Counted from the first letter of the stretch, positions 39,272 through 47,696 are shown. The stretch: DNA of 64,000 nt from DATEDA01 sp963820965 (GCA_963820965.1 CAWGCC010000057.1:1-64000), one strand, 5' to 3'. Notes: generated from the letters alone by a model not told the origin. A program made the numbers and translations.

Positions 39272-39422
39272 CGAGCAGTGCCATGGACGTCCGCGGGCTC
39301 CTCGCGCCGGTGTAGGGCCGATTCACTGAGGGCTCCGGGACGGCCAACCTGGGATTTGTCTGCTGTTCCGGGCCCTCACGGAGCGCGGCCCGGTCACACT
39401 ACTGCGTAAACACTGCCAAGGA

Positions 39423-40048
39423 CTACACGGCAGAGAGCGAGTCGACGACCTGATCGGTGGTCACAATGGCGCTGGCGTAGTTTGGGATATTGATATCCAG
39501 AGCGGCGTGCATGTGCTCATCCGAGTAACTCGTGGTCGCGTCTCTTACCACCGTGACGTCGTAGCCTAGTTCAGCGGCGAAACGTACCGTCGCCTCCACA
39601 CAGGTGTGCGCTATGAGCCCGATGACGATGAGCCGATGGATGCCATGCTTCTTGAGCTGCAGGTCCAGATCGGTGTTGGCAAAGCTGCTGGAACACCAAT
39701 GCTCGAGGGCCACGACATCGCCCGGTTGCGGTGCGAGTTCGCTGCGGATCTCGCCGCCCAGGTCCCGTATTCGAAGGCCTTGCGCGACCAGGCTGCCTTC
39801 TGGATCGGCGCGATGTACTTCCAGGTCTCGTAGTCGCCGGGACGGTACCGATGATGCATCGCATAGAAGACGCGAACGCCGGCCTTCCGCGCCGCATTCA
39901 GAACCTGCAGCATGTGAGGAACACAACCATTTGCTTCTGCAACCGTCTTCAGCCGATCCCATACCTTCCCGCCCTCGGAAATGAAATCGTTGTACGGATC
40001 GATCACCAGAAGCGCAGTGAGGTCCTGCTCGTATGTGACTTTCACCAT
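39423..40048 (-). CDS. isochorismatase-family cysteine hydrolase, copy 2 (frameshifted)
   Basis: A near-copy of the gene at 14921. MVKVTYEQDLTALLVIDPYN opens it, WCSSSFANTDLDLQLKKHG and IAHTCVEATVRFAAELGYDV carry the central and Cys-nucleophile regions, and the end is ALDINIPNYASAIVTTDQVV. One slip lies near 39,800. Here the gene directly follows EamA copy 2 and the dyad at 40147, with no aldolase or tautomerase between them. Confidence 0.82.
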
Positions 40049-40146
40049 GGCTTGTCTCCGGCCTCGGGAGCTGGTGCGACGCAAGTCGCTGTGAATTCCG
40101 GGTCGGATTACAGCACGCGCGGCCCTTGGCTTCCATAGCACCATGG

Positions 40147-40160
40147 TGTCGGTCGACACG
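40147..40160. promoter_or_regulatory. dyad GTGTC-GGTC-GACAC
   Basis: Same perfect repeat and GTTGGT flank as at 16838, 99 bases upstream of the isochorismatase start. It sits at the point where the two copies of this neighbourhood diverge. Confidence 0.5.
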
Positions 40161-40248
40161 TTGGTGAATGCGGAATCGGCCACGGCGAAGGTACGCGCGA
40201 TCTGCCGATGCCCATCGTCCAATTGATTCGACTGCGGGAATGCCCCAC

Positions 40249-41155
40249 CTATCGTTTCGAAACCGACACCCGGCGGCTGCCGTACTGCAGAAGGGCGACG
40301 CCCGACAAAATGAGTACCGTGGCAAGGTAGCCAAGAGGATGAATCACGTCGCCCGCCAGGAAGACACCGATGACGAGCGCCACGACAGGCGGGATATAGG
40401 TAACGCCTGCGGCAGCGACCGCGCCAAGGTTCTCAACGATGTAGTAGTAAATGACGTACGCCAGACCCGTCCCGCACAGCCCCAGCCCGAAGATCAGACC
40501 TGTCCAGGCGCGCGTATCGTCAAACACGGCTCCGATTCCATCCAGACTCGTCGTCAGGAAAAGGAAGATCATCGCGAGCCCGATCTGATACGTCGTCAAA
40601 GCGACTGCAGGGAGCTTCAGCGGGCTGATGAATTTTCGAGCGTAAACGAAGGAACACCCTACGCTCATCGAACCGACCATCATGTAGGCGACGCCGGAAA
40701 TGTCGATCGCGCCCGAGCTGGACCAGGGACGAGCAATGAGCAGCACGCCCAGAAAACCGAGAGCCACTCCCGCCGCTTTAGTCATGTTGATGTGCTCTTC
40801 ACGTAGGAACAGCCAGGCACAAATGAAAGTGAACAATGGGATCGCGCCGCTCAACAGGCCCGCGATGCTTGACGGAAGAAGGGCCGTCCCCTTGGCAAAA
40901 GCCAGGTAGTACACCGCCGTTGCAAGGAGCGACATGACGACGAAGTGGTGCACGTAGCGTATGATGTTCCCAACGCAGCGCCCGCTTCGCCAGAGCGAAA
41001 AAGAAGATCGGGAGGAAGCCGAACACGACGCGCAGGAGCACGATCTGGCTCGGCGATATGTCTTCGGCAGCCCATTTCATGAAGATGAAATTGCTTCCCC
41101 AGATCACTCCGAGCAGCGCAAAAGCAAGGTAAGCGGCTTTCTTCATCCTTCGCAC
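40249..41155 (-). CDS. EamA/DMT-family exporter, copy 2 (one frameshift)
   Basis: About 300 residues, nearly identical to copy 1: MRRMKKAAYLAFALLGVIWG, FIFMKWAAEDISPSQIVLLR, SIAGLLSGAIPLFTFICAWL, TTYQIGLAMIFLFLTTSLDG, GAVAAAGVTYIPPVVALVIG. A slip near 40,965 breaks the frame. The start is at 41155, or Met three codons later. In copy 1 this gene is coupled to an SDR; here the upstream neighbour is a cupin. Confidence 0.83.
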
Positions 41156-41295
41156 CGCCCGTCGGCTACTGCACCGGCGAGAACGACGACGGCAGGCAAA
41201 TCTTGTCTGGCCGCGTCAAGGACGCCAGCCGCCGGTCGAGGGCGAGCCGGGTGAGGGACATGGTCAGAGGTGGGCGGCGAGCGGCGGTTTTCCGC

Positions 41296-41699
41296 TCACT
41301 TGGCCAGCACGAGAAGCGGTTTGCCTTTTTCGACGATATACGTCGCGAGCTCCCTTCCGCGGCCGGTGCCGACGTTCCTCGCCGAGTGGATCGTTCCGGC
41401 CGGGATGAACAGGACTTCGCCGGCCTTGACGATCACCGGCGGCTTGCCCTCCAGCGTGTATTCCCACGTGCCTTCGAGGACGTAGATGATCTCTTCGCCC
41501 GGATGCGAGTGCCTGGGGGCCGTCGTTCCCGGCTCGAGCTCGACGATCACCTGGAGGACCTCGCGTCCGGGCGACGCTCAGGTCGTGCCGCTGGAGATCG
41601 ATGCGCCGGGCTCCGACCTGCTGCGCCTGCGCGCACGTGCAGCGCCAGGCCGGTTGTGGCGACCAGCGCCGCGATTGCAATGATTCGAGTCGTTTTCAT
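41296..41699 (-). CDS. secreted cupin-domain protein, copy 3 (frameshifted)
   Basis: Same architecture as 23173-23574: signal peptide MKTTRIIAIAALVATTGLAL, then a slip near 41,630, a second near 41,570, and the cupin barrel with TTAPRHSHPGEEIIYVLEG and GEVLFIPAGTIHSARNVG. The end differs slightly (GKPLLVLAK). It follows the unknown gene 41719-42111 by about 20 bases in the order P460, unknown, cupin. Confidence 0.8.
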
Positions 41700-41718
41700 G
41701 AAAATTCCTTTCGTCCTT

Positions 41719-42111
41719 TCAATTCGAGCCGCCGCCAGTTGGTGCGGCGTAGTTCCTGAGCAAGAGCCTGGACTGCGGGGACTCCCCAAAGCGACGCGCC
41801 CAAAAGCCGAGCCAGTCTTCGTTGTCCAAAAAGAACATCCAGTCGCTGATGACCGCATGCCTCATCAGCAAGAACGGCACGGGTGCTTTGAATGGGTGAA
41901 AGCTCAGATTGCGAATCGCAGATCCCTCGTTCCTTTCGTGAAACTCTCCCAGCCCAGCGCGGCCCAGGTCCTCGTTAGGCCGGGCCACGAAAGTCTCGAT
42001 CCAGTCTGCGACGGCGCGAAGCGCACTGAGATCCCTGTCCGCGAGCTTCGCCGTCCTGCTGGAATTCTCGAGATCCTGGAGGAGGAAGAGGTTGGCGGTC
42101 TGTGCTGGCAT
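41719..42111 (-). CDS. conserved protein of unknown function, copy 2
   Basis: 130 residues, not recognised. MPAQTANLFLLQDLENSSRT, KLADRDLSALRAVADWIETF and RAGLGEFHERNEGSAIRNL lead into PVPFLLMRHAVISDWMFFLD and NEDWLGFWARRFGES. The last 60 residues match the protein at 25701; the first 70 do not. It starts 9 bases after the P460 stop, again tied to a P460 gene. Soluble, no leader, rich in aromatic residues near the end. Confidence 0.6.
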   Translation of the reverse strand: MPAQTANLFLLQDLENSSRTAKLADRDLSALRAVADWIETFVARPNEDLGRAGLGEFHERNEGSAIRNLSFHPFKAPVPFLLMRHAVISDWMFFLDNEDWLGFWARRFGESPQSRLLLRNYAAPTGGGSN

Positions 42112-42119
42112 GGAGCTGG

Positions 42120-42680
42120 TCAAGGCCGCTTCGCGTACTCGGTGAAAACGTAGTCTTTCGACTTCACTATCGTGTGGCACGCGACCCCGCACTTGGCGTC
42201 GTTCCCCTGCGGCGGCTGGTGAGCCAGGGTGCCGGGCTTGTACATATCGGACGCGGCGTCATACACGAACACGGCATATCCCCATCCGCCGCTGTCCGCG
42301 AACCTCTTGCTGTCCTTCACCATGAAGTCGACGTCGTACACGGTACCCGGCACCCTTATGTCATAGGGGGCGGTGGTGCTCTTTGTCGGTTTCCACTCGA
42401 TCTTCGACATCTTGGAGCCATCGGGGAAGGGCTTGCCGTTGTCGGGAATGCCGGCCCGATAGGCGTCCATCGCCACGGGATTGGCGACCACCACCTTGAT
42501 CAGGTCTTCGGTGTGGTGAACGGCGACAACCGCCCAGTCTTCGTATCCCCTGAACTCAGAGAACGCGAGCCCACCCGGCACTTTCAAGGTGTACTTATCC
42601 TGCGCGGAAACGGCCGCGCCACCCAAGACCGCGACCACCACCGTAGCAGTCGCAACCGTCAGCATGGTTTTCCTCTTCAT
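42120..42680 (-). CDS. secreted cytochrome P460-like haem protein, copy 3
   Basis: An intact 186-residue protein, the close sister of copy 1. Leader MLTVATATVVVAVLGGAAVS ending at AQD; GLAFSEFRGYEDWAVVAVHH; NGKPFPDGSKMSKIEW; DSKRFADSGGWGYAVFVYDA; haem site KCGVACHTIV (CxxxCH). I chose the ATG at 42680, nine bases from GGAG; the ATG at 42689 has no spacing. It lies between the fusion gene (42713) and the unknown gene (41719). Confidence 0.83.
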   Translation of the reverse strand: MKRKTMLTVATATVVVAVLGGAAVSAQDKYTLKVPGGLAFSEFRGYEDWAVVAVHHTEDLIKVVVANPVAMDAYRAGIPDNGKPFPDGSKMSKIEWKPTKSTTAPYDIRVPGTVYDVDFMVKDSKRFADSGGWGYAVFVYDAASDMYKPGTLAHQPPQGNDAKCGVACHTIVKSKDYVFTEYAKRP

Positions 42681-42712
42681 CGCCAGCATCTCCTTTGTCA
42701 AGTTGGCGTCTT

Positions 42713-43018
42713 TCAACGGGATGCGCGCAGCGGTCGAAATGCGGCGCGCAGTTCTTCAGCGAAAAGTTGCAGCTGCTCCGAGGCGGCGAAGTGTCCGCCC
42801 CTGTCGACCTCGTTGAAGGAGATCAGGTTTTGCCCGGTGAAGAGGTTCCCTTCGGGGTCCACGACGAGGGCGAGCAAGCTCTTCCCCGGGATGTTTGGAA
42901 TGGCGCGCTCGAAGTCGGTATTGACCTGCTCCAGCTCGTGGGCATGGCCGGCGGCGCTGCCCAGCGTGATCGCCGTGAATACTGCCGCTATCGACCTTGC
43001 TCGCTTTACTGCCCTCAT
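42713..43018 (-). CDS. secreted three-part fusion: cupin N-terminus, DUF6130 scrap, epoxide-hydrolase C-terminus
   Basis: An intact 101-residue frame. Residues 1-52 are a signal peptide (SIAAVFTAITLGSAAGHA) and the start of a secreted cupin (NTDFERAIPNIPGKSLLALV). Then VVDPEGNLFTGQNL matches the DUF6130 C-terminal strand (VVDPEGNVFTGQTV). Finally ISFNEVDRGGHFAASEQLQL then FAEELRAAFRPLR matches the last 35 residues of the epoxide hydrolase. No part keeps an active fold, but the frame is open throughout. ATG 43018 follows AGGCA; the shared promoter element lies 34 bases upstream. Confidence 0.6.
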   Translation of the reverse strand: MRAVKRARSIAAVFTAITLGSAAGHAHELEQVNTDFERAIPNIPGKSLLALVVDPEGNLFTGQNLISFNEVDRGGHFAASEQLQLFAEELRAAFRPLRASR

Positions 43019-43051
43019 TGCCTTGTCCTCACGATTCGTCGACCACAATGC

Positions 43052-43107
43052 GTGGAGAGAATCACACCAGAGGACGTGGCGTCGCGTCGATTGGACGATG
43101 GTGTTGG
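43052..43107. promoter_or_regulatory. shared promoter element, copy before the fusion gene
   Basis: GAATCACACCAGAGGACG then GTCGCGTCGATTGGACGATG and GTGTTGG. The right part matches the msrB copy at 20 of 22 bases, and the left part matches the copy at 34863. Confidence 0.45.
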
Positions 43108-43216
43108 TCGATACCTTCAGATGAGGCGCGATGCCCTAGGTCAGACCACGCTCCAGGCGTAGGGCTTTGCCCAATGTGAAGGTGCAGTTCCCATACCGCT
43201 TCACACGAGAGGACAT

Positions 43217-43470
43217 ATGAAGCTGAAACGAATCGGAGGTGCGGTGCTGGCGGTTGCGGTGCTCGGCGGTGCTGCGGCAGTCTCGCCGACGTGGATGCGT
43301 CAGGCCTGTGGCCGGGTAAGGTTGTGACCGAAGTCGTTCCCGCGGGTGAATTCTGCGAGGCCGAACCGGAACATCAGGATTACCTCCTGCAAAATCCCGG
43401 CGGCTACACCTGCCACTTCGTGCGGCCTCACTGGAAGCTGCCGAAGCGCAAGATCAAGCTGGGAGCGTGA
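43217..43470 (+). pseudogene. signal peptide joined to the C-terminus of an MsrA
   Basis: ATG 43217, with GAGAGG upstream, opens a clean leader MKLKRIGGAVLAVAVLGGAA. Then, one frame over, comes the last third of MsrA: ADVDASGLWPGKVVTEVVPA, EPEHQDYLLQNPGGYTCHF, VRPHWKLPKRKIKLGA. The GCFWG active site is absent. A single slip at the join stops it reading through as it stands. The MsrA part matches 18522-18720. Confidence 0.6.
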
Positions 43471-43479
43471 GCCGTCCGC

Positions 43480-43575
43480 ATGCCCGCAGGCCTTGACGCT
43501 CTCATCATCGGCATGGGCCAGGTCGGTCCGTCCGTGGCCGCGCGCCTTTCCGGCGCCGACATGAGCACGAGGCGC
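43480..43575 (+). pseudogene. N-terminal stub of an FAD disulfide oxidoreductase
   Basis: MPAGLDALIIGMGQVGPSVA then ARLSGAD matches the first 30 residues of the genes at 34723 and 50171 (FDAIIVGTGQAGPALAARLSGAG). The FAD motif GxGxxG is kept, but the sequence then becomes unrelated. A third copy of that gene began here. Confidence 0.55.
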
Positions 43576-43802
43576 CAGGGTGCGACCGAACCAGATCAAG
43601 AGAAAGCCCCGAGGTCGCAGCCGCGGTTCGCCGTGCCGCGGCCGCGCCCCGGGGAGCACGTTGCGGATCCGCTTCCAGGGACGATAGGTGCCGTCACCAG
43701 TAAAGGGATCCGCATCGGTGCGGTCATCGTCATCGACAGGCTAAGCCGTGAAGCTACGCAGCGTGCAGGCGTACTGATCACCGGATTTCCCCGGTGGCCG
43801 AC

Positions 43803-43946
43803 ATGATCCCCATGGATCCGGAGCGGCTGCCCCGCGAGAGCCTGCTGCTGCTCGTGAGCGAGCTGGACCGCCGGTTCATGCAGTTGTGGGACAAGGTGCA
43901 GTCCGAGCGCAACCAGAAAGAGGCCCAGCCAACAAGTCCCAGGTAG
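43803..43946 (+). CDS. small uncharacterised protein, 47 residues
   Basis: An open frame MIPMDPERLPRESLLLLVSE then LDRRFMQLWDKVQSERNQKE ending PTSPR. Charged and amphipathic, it reads as one helical hairpin or coiled coil. It has the GC-rich third-position bias of real genes. It sits directly before the truncated FixJ-like regulator. There is no family I recognise. Confidence 0.4.
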   Translation: MIPMDPERLPRESLLLLVSELDRRFMQLWDKVQSERNQKEAQPTSPR

Positions 43947-43949
43947 CGG

Positions 43950-44512
43950 ATGGCCCTGAAGTCCGGCGACGAGGTCGTCAACAGGGAGGTCCTTGACGCG
44001 GAGTTCGGCAGCGACGACCTCCGCGAGCCGAGCGGAGTTGCGGTACTTGACGCGGCGATCGTGACTGGATCTCCAAAGCCGGATCGCGCAGGGCAGTCAC
44101 CCGCATATCGTGTTCATCACCGGACATGGAGACATTCCCTCTTCCGTGCGCGCGATCAAGGCGGGCGCGGTCGACTTCTTGCCCAAGCCATTCAAGGCGC
44201 CGGATCTGATGCGGGCGATCAATGCAGCCCTTGCGCAGAATCGCGACGCCAGGCGGTAAGAGAGCCGAGCTCGCCGATCTGCATCAACGTTTTTCGTCCC
44301 TAACGCCGCGCGAGCGGGAGGTGCTGCCGCTGGTCGTGAGCGGGCTACTCAACAAGCAGGCCGCGGCCGAGCTGGGCATCAGCGAGGTTACGCTCCAGAT
44401 CCATCGCGGCAGCATCATGAAGAAGATGGGCGCCGGATCGCTCGCCGAGCTGGTGAGAATGGCCGGGGCGCTCGAAATACCGGTCACCCGCTCACGGCAT
44501 CCGCAACGGTGA
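43950..44512 (+). CDS. FixJ-like LuxR-type response regulator lacking the receiver's first half
   Basis: The last two thirds match the intact regulator at 51899: HPHIVFITGHGDIPSSVRAI, KAGAVDFLPKPFKAPDLMRA, then the HTH domain SLTPREREVLPLVVSGLLNK, AAAELGISEVTLQIHRGSIM. The first part (MALKSGDEVVNREVLDAEFG, DDLREPSGVAVLDAA) is unrelated to receivers; the acidic pocket and the acceptor-Asp block (VLDVELPD in the sister) are missing. Slips near 44,080 and 44,255 are needed to read through. If made, it could bind DNA but not be phosphorylated. It is convergent with the kinase, with no gap. Confidence 0.6.
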
Positions 44513-46168
44513 TCAGCCCGCGGCGGACGCCGGATTATTGGTGTGCAGGGTGAACTGAAACACGGCGCCCCGGGGTGTGTTCGGGGCAAACCAGAGACGG
44601 CCTTCGTGGGCCTCGATGATCGCACGGCAAATCGACAGGCCCATCCCCATGCCGTCGGATTTGGTCGTGAACAGCGGGGTGAATAGGCGGTCGGCGTCCT
44701 GCGAGCTGATTCCTGTCCCGGTGTCCGCAACCGATATCACTATGCGGTCGCCTTCGGAAAGCTCCGACTTGACGCTCAGGATCCTCGGCTCATCTTTGGC
44801 CGTCATCGCGTCGACGGCGTTCATGATCAGGTTGAGCAGCACCTGCTGCAGCTGAACCCGATTTCCTCTTACCTCTGGCAGCTCCCTGTTCGGCTCAGCC
44901 TGGACGAGTATCCCGTGCTTCTGCAGGTCGCGGCGCGCCAGGGCAAGCGATTCCTGAATCAGTTCGTTGAGGTGGAAGGAGGTTCTTTCGCGGACGTCAC
45001 TCTTGAAGTTGGCGCGGATGGTTCCAATCAGGGATCCAGCGCGGTGGCCGTCCGCGACGATTCGCTTGAACGCCTCCCTGGCCCTGTCGAGGTTTGGGAG
45101 CGAGCGGTCGATAAAGCGCAAGCCCGCATCGGCAGTTGTGACCATCGCCGTCAACGGTTGCCGGAGTTCGTGAGCGATCGAGGCGGCGACGGCGTCTCCC
45201 GTCATCAGCCGGGCCTCACGCTCGCGAAGCTGAGCCTGCACTGCGCGCTCGAGCAGTAAACGTTCGTGCTGCAGCAGCATATTCGAGCGCGCGACATCCG
45301 CATACAGGTTTGTCATCTCTACGAGCAACACAGCCATCACGACTGTGGCCGTCACGAGCTGATAGAACCGACCCGCGTACCATGAAACAGTGTAGCGATC
45401 GCCACTCAAGACAGACGCCAAGGCAACCTCGATCAGAAGCGCGCAGAGAGCAACCATCAGCCATTCGTCGAGCAGGGTTCGTCGGCGCGCCCATAGCAGG
45501 CACAAAGCAATGCCGCCGAGCACCAGAATTACCACGCCTCCGATTATTCTGCGAAAGAGACTGAGTGGGCGTACGTCCACAAAGGTTACCGGCAGGAGGT
45601 CATGATGCTGGGTGACAAACCAGAACATCCCAATCACAAGGGCGATCGTCGCTGCGACGCTCGAGCCGATGGCAAGTCGCGTCGAGCGGGCGCTGATCGC
45701 GCGATCCGCATTCTTGACCAGCGCATAGCCGATGATGGCGAGCGGCAGCCCTGCATGCCAGAACCAATAGAGCCAGACGGCGGATTGCAGACCGGAGCCA
45801 AACAGACCGCTGCGCGAGAACGCTCCCGGGAAGGCCAACGCATGCGCAACGACGATCAGGGCGGAAAAAAGATAGCCGCTCGCGATGACCAGCAGACCCC
45901 ATTGACGCAAGATCGCGAACTGACCGAACAGCAGAACTGCAGTCACACAGTCGCTGACAAACAGCGCTGCTGCAAGGGAAGGCACGAACGCGCCGATCTC
46001 CGGCAGCTTGACAGTGGCGAAAGGCCATGTGATGGCGAGGATGGCGAGCAGCGCAAGGACGAGGATCCGCGCCGTCCGGCGCTGACCGATGCTTGGCGGG
46101 ATATTCGCTAGGCCCTGCGGTTCCAGGCGCAACCTTGGCGCTGGCTCTTCGCGATCGCTTTCCGCCAT
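44513..46168 (-). CDS. MASE4-type membrane histidine kinase, copy 1
   Basis: An intact 551-residue sensor. Seven or eight membrane segments form a MASE4-like region (ILVLALLAILAITWPFATV, AALFVSDCVTAVLLFGQFAI, LLVIASGYLFSALIVVAHAL, WFWHAGLPLAIIGYALVKNA, LAIGSSVAATIALVIGMFWF, IIGGVVILVLGGIALCLLWA). Then HisKA with DAVAASIAHELRQPLTAMVT (phospho-His) and HATPase with LQQVLLNLIMNAVDAM, VADTGTGISSQDADRLF and GMGMGLSICRAIIEAHEGRL. Related kinases pair with FixJ-like LuxR regulators; the adjacent one (43950) is damaged. Sister: 52443-54226. Confidence 0.85.
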   Translation of the reverse strand: MAESDREEPAPRLRLEPQGLANIPPSIGQRRTARILVLALLAILAITWPFATVKLPEIGAFVPSLAAALFVSDCVTAVLLFGQFAILRQWGLLVIASGYLFSALIVVAHALAFPGAFSRSGLFGSGLQSAVWLYWFWHAGLPLAIIGYALVKNADRAISARSTRLAIGSSVAATIALVIGMFWFVTQHHDLLPVTFVDVRPLSLFRRIIGGVVILVLGGIALCLLWARRRTLLDEWLMVALCALLIEVALASVLSGDRYTVSWYAGRFYQLVTATVVMAVLLVEMTNLYADVARSNMLLQHERLLLERAVQAQLREREARLMTGDAVAASIAHELRQPLTAMVTTADAGLRFIDRSLPNLDRAREAFKRIVADGHRAGSLIGTIRANFKSDVRERTSFHLNELIQESLALARRDLQKHGILVQAEPNRELPEVRGNRVQLQQVLLNLIMNAVDAMTAKDEPRILSVKSELSEGDRIVISVADTGTGISSQDADRLFTPLFTTKSDGMGMGLSICRAIIEAHEGRLWFAPNTPRGAVFQFTLHTNNPASAAG

Positions 46169-46229
46169 CGGATGGGTCCATTGCCGAAAGTCGAATGTAC
46201 GAGAATGCGCCCTGGCTCACGGCCTGACA

Positions 46230-46830
46230 AGGGCTGCCCGTACGGATGAAGCCTTACTCGTGTGGCGAGCGATTCGCGGATGGCTGCAGGCGAAGGGCCG
46301 GATGTTCTTCGACGATGCCGGCAATGCGACGCGCATGGTCGGATTCATGCTCGACGTCACCGACCGCCGGCAGGCGGCCGACGAGCTCGCGCGCCTGGAG
46401 CGCCAGCTGCGGCAGGCGCAGCGCCTCGAGGCGATGGGCACGCTCGCCGGCGGCATCGCGGACGACTTCAACAACATCCTCGGCGGGATCCTGGGCTACC
46501 GCGAGATGACGCTTCGGGAGGCGGCCAGGGCAGCCGGCTCCGACGCGATCTCGACGGCATAGTCACTGCCGCCGAGCGCGGCCGCGCGCTGGTGGAGCGG
46601 ATCCTTGCGTTCAGTCGCAGCGGTGCCGGCGAGCGGGTTGCGGTCCACGTCGAGACGGTCGTCGGCGAAGGGCTCAACCTGCTCGCCGCGAAGCGCCCGC
46701 CGGCGTGAACGTCGAGCGGCGACTGCGAGCAGGGCGCGCCGCGGTGCTCGGCGACCCGACCCAGGTGCACCATGTGCTCATGAATCTGGCGACGAACGCA
46801 GTCCAGGCGATGCCCACGGGCCCGACGATT
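46230..46830 (+). pseudogene. hybrid-kinase remnant with phospho-His changed to Asp
   Basis: Matches the PAC-HisKA-HATPase stretch of the large hybrid kinases: GWLQAKGRMFFDDAGNATRM, LDVTDRRQAADELARLERQL, RQAQRLEAMGTLAGGIADDF, LDGIVTAAERGRALVERILA, HVLMNLATNAVQAMPTGPT. The phospho-accepting His of GGIAHDFNN is Asp (GGIADDFNN). Everything before the last PAS and everything after the first HATPase helix is gone, and two slips occur. It is a dead fragment. Confidence 0.65.
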
Positions 46831-46900
46831 CGGCACGGCTCGCGATCGTCATGCCGGCACCTTGACGTCGATGCCAGACCGCGATCATTGCCCCGCGGGC

Positions 46901-47416
46901 CTACTGCCCAGGGCGACGCGGCACGACGAGGTTTCCCACGGAGATTTGCACCGCGTCGCCGTTCTGATTCCTCGTCGTCGTTCTCACCTTGACCAGGCCC
47001 TGGTCCGGGCGCGACCTGGACGGCCTCACTTCGAGAATCTCACTGTCGAGACTGAGCTCGTCGCCGGGGCGCACGGGCAGCGGCCAGCGAAACTCGTCGA
47101 AGCCCGCGCCCACGATGCCGCCCGCGGGCTTGAGCTCGCTCTCGACGAGTAGTCGCATGGTCAAAGCGGCTGTGTGCCAGCCACTCGCCGCCAGTCCGCG
47201 GAATATCGAACTGCGTGCAGCCTCATCGTCCAAGTGGAATGGCTGCGGGTCGAACTCCGCCGCAAAGGCCTTGATGCGGTCCTTGTCGACCGTGAGTTGG
47301 CCAGAGCGGTAGATCTGTCCCACAGCGAAGTCTTCCAAGTATCTTTCGCTCACCTTGACGGCGGCGGCTTGCAAGGCCGTGGGCTGCTTTGGGACCACGT
47401 CTTCGGATCGGGTCAT
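46901..47416 (-). CDS. MaoC-like dehydratase
   Basis: 171 residues of a hot-dog fold. After MTRSEDVVPKQPTA come RYLEDFAVGQIYRSGQLTVD, FDPQPFHLDDEAARSSIFRG and LAASGWHTAALTMRLLVESE, the hydratase 2 pattern with DPQPFH and GWHTAA. The end reads VKVRTTTRNQNGDAVQISVG. Such proteins hydrate enoyl-CoA or related thioesters in the cytoplasm. The start at 47416 is preferred to longer frames because the conserved block begins soon after. A dyad lies 103 bases upstream. It could work with the crotonase-like genes, but is alone here. Confidence 0.82.
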   Translation of the reverse strand: MTRSEDVVPKQPTALQAAAVKVSERYLEDFAVGQIYRSGQLTVDKDRIKAFAAEFDPQPFHLDDEAARSSIFRGLAASGWHTAALTMRLLVESELKPAGGIVGAGFDEFRWPLPVRPGDELSLDSEILEVRPSRSRPDQGLVKVRTTTRNQNGDAVQISVGNLVVPRRPGQ

Positions 47417-47518
47417 GGGGGGTCTCCACTTGGCTGGGGCACGCCCGCAGTTTGGCGGTCCTTCTTGGTGGCCGTGCGTCATTGGACGACCCTGTCCGTT
47501 TCACCGGCCACCCGGTCG

Positions 47519-47532
47519 ATGTCGGCTGACAT
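47519..47532. promoter_or_regulatory. dyad ATGTC-GGCT-GACAT
   Basis: Perfect 5-4-5 inverted repeat, 103 bases upstream of the MaoC start on the minus strand. Confidence 0.45.
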
Positions 47533-47696
47533 GCACCAGCGCGAGCTCGAGACATGCGAGGACGCACGGCGACAGAGAGCTCTGCCCATACGTTCGCTCC
47601 AATCCGGAATCGATGCGGACTTCCCCGGCGGCTGGGTGATCAGTCGCCCGCGGGCCGCAGTCGCGCGTAGCACTTTCAACACGCGTTGGCGCGCAG

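Noticed and set aside
43576..43802. Possible coding on either strand between the oxidoreductase stub and the 47-codon frame
   Set aside because: Several open frames but no recognisable motif, and no frame clearly preferred by codon bias.
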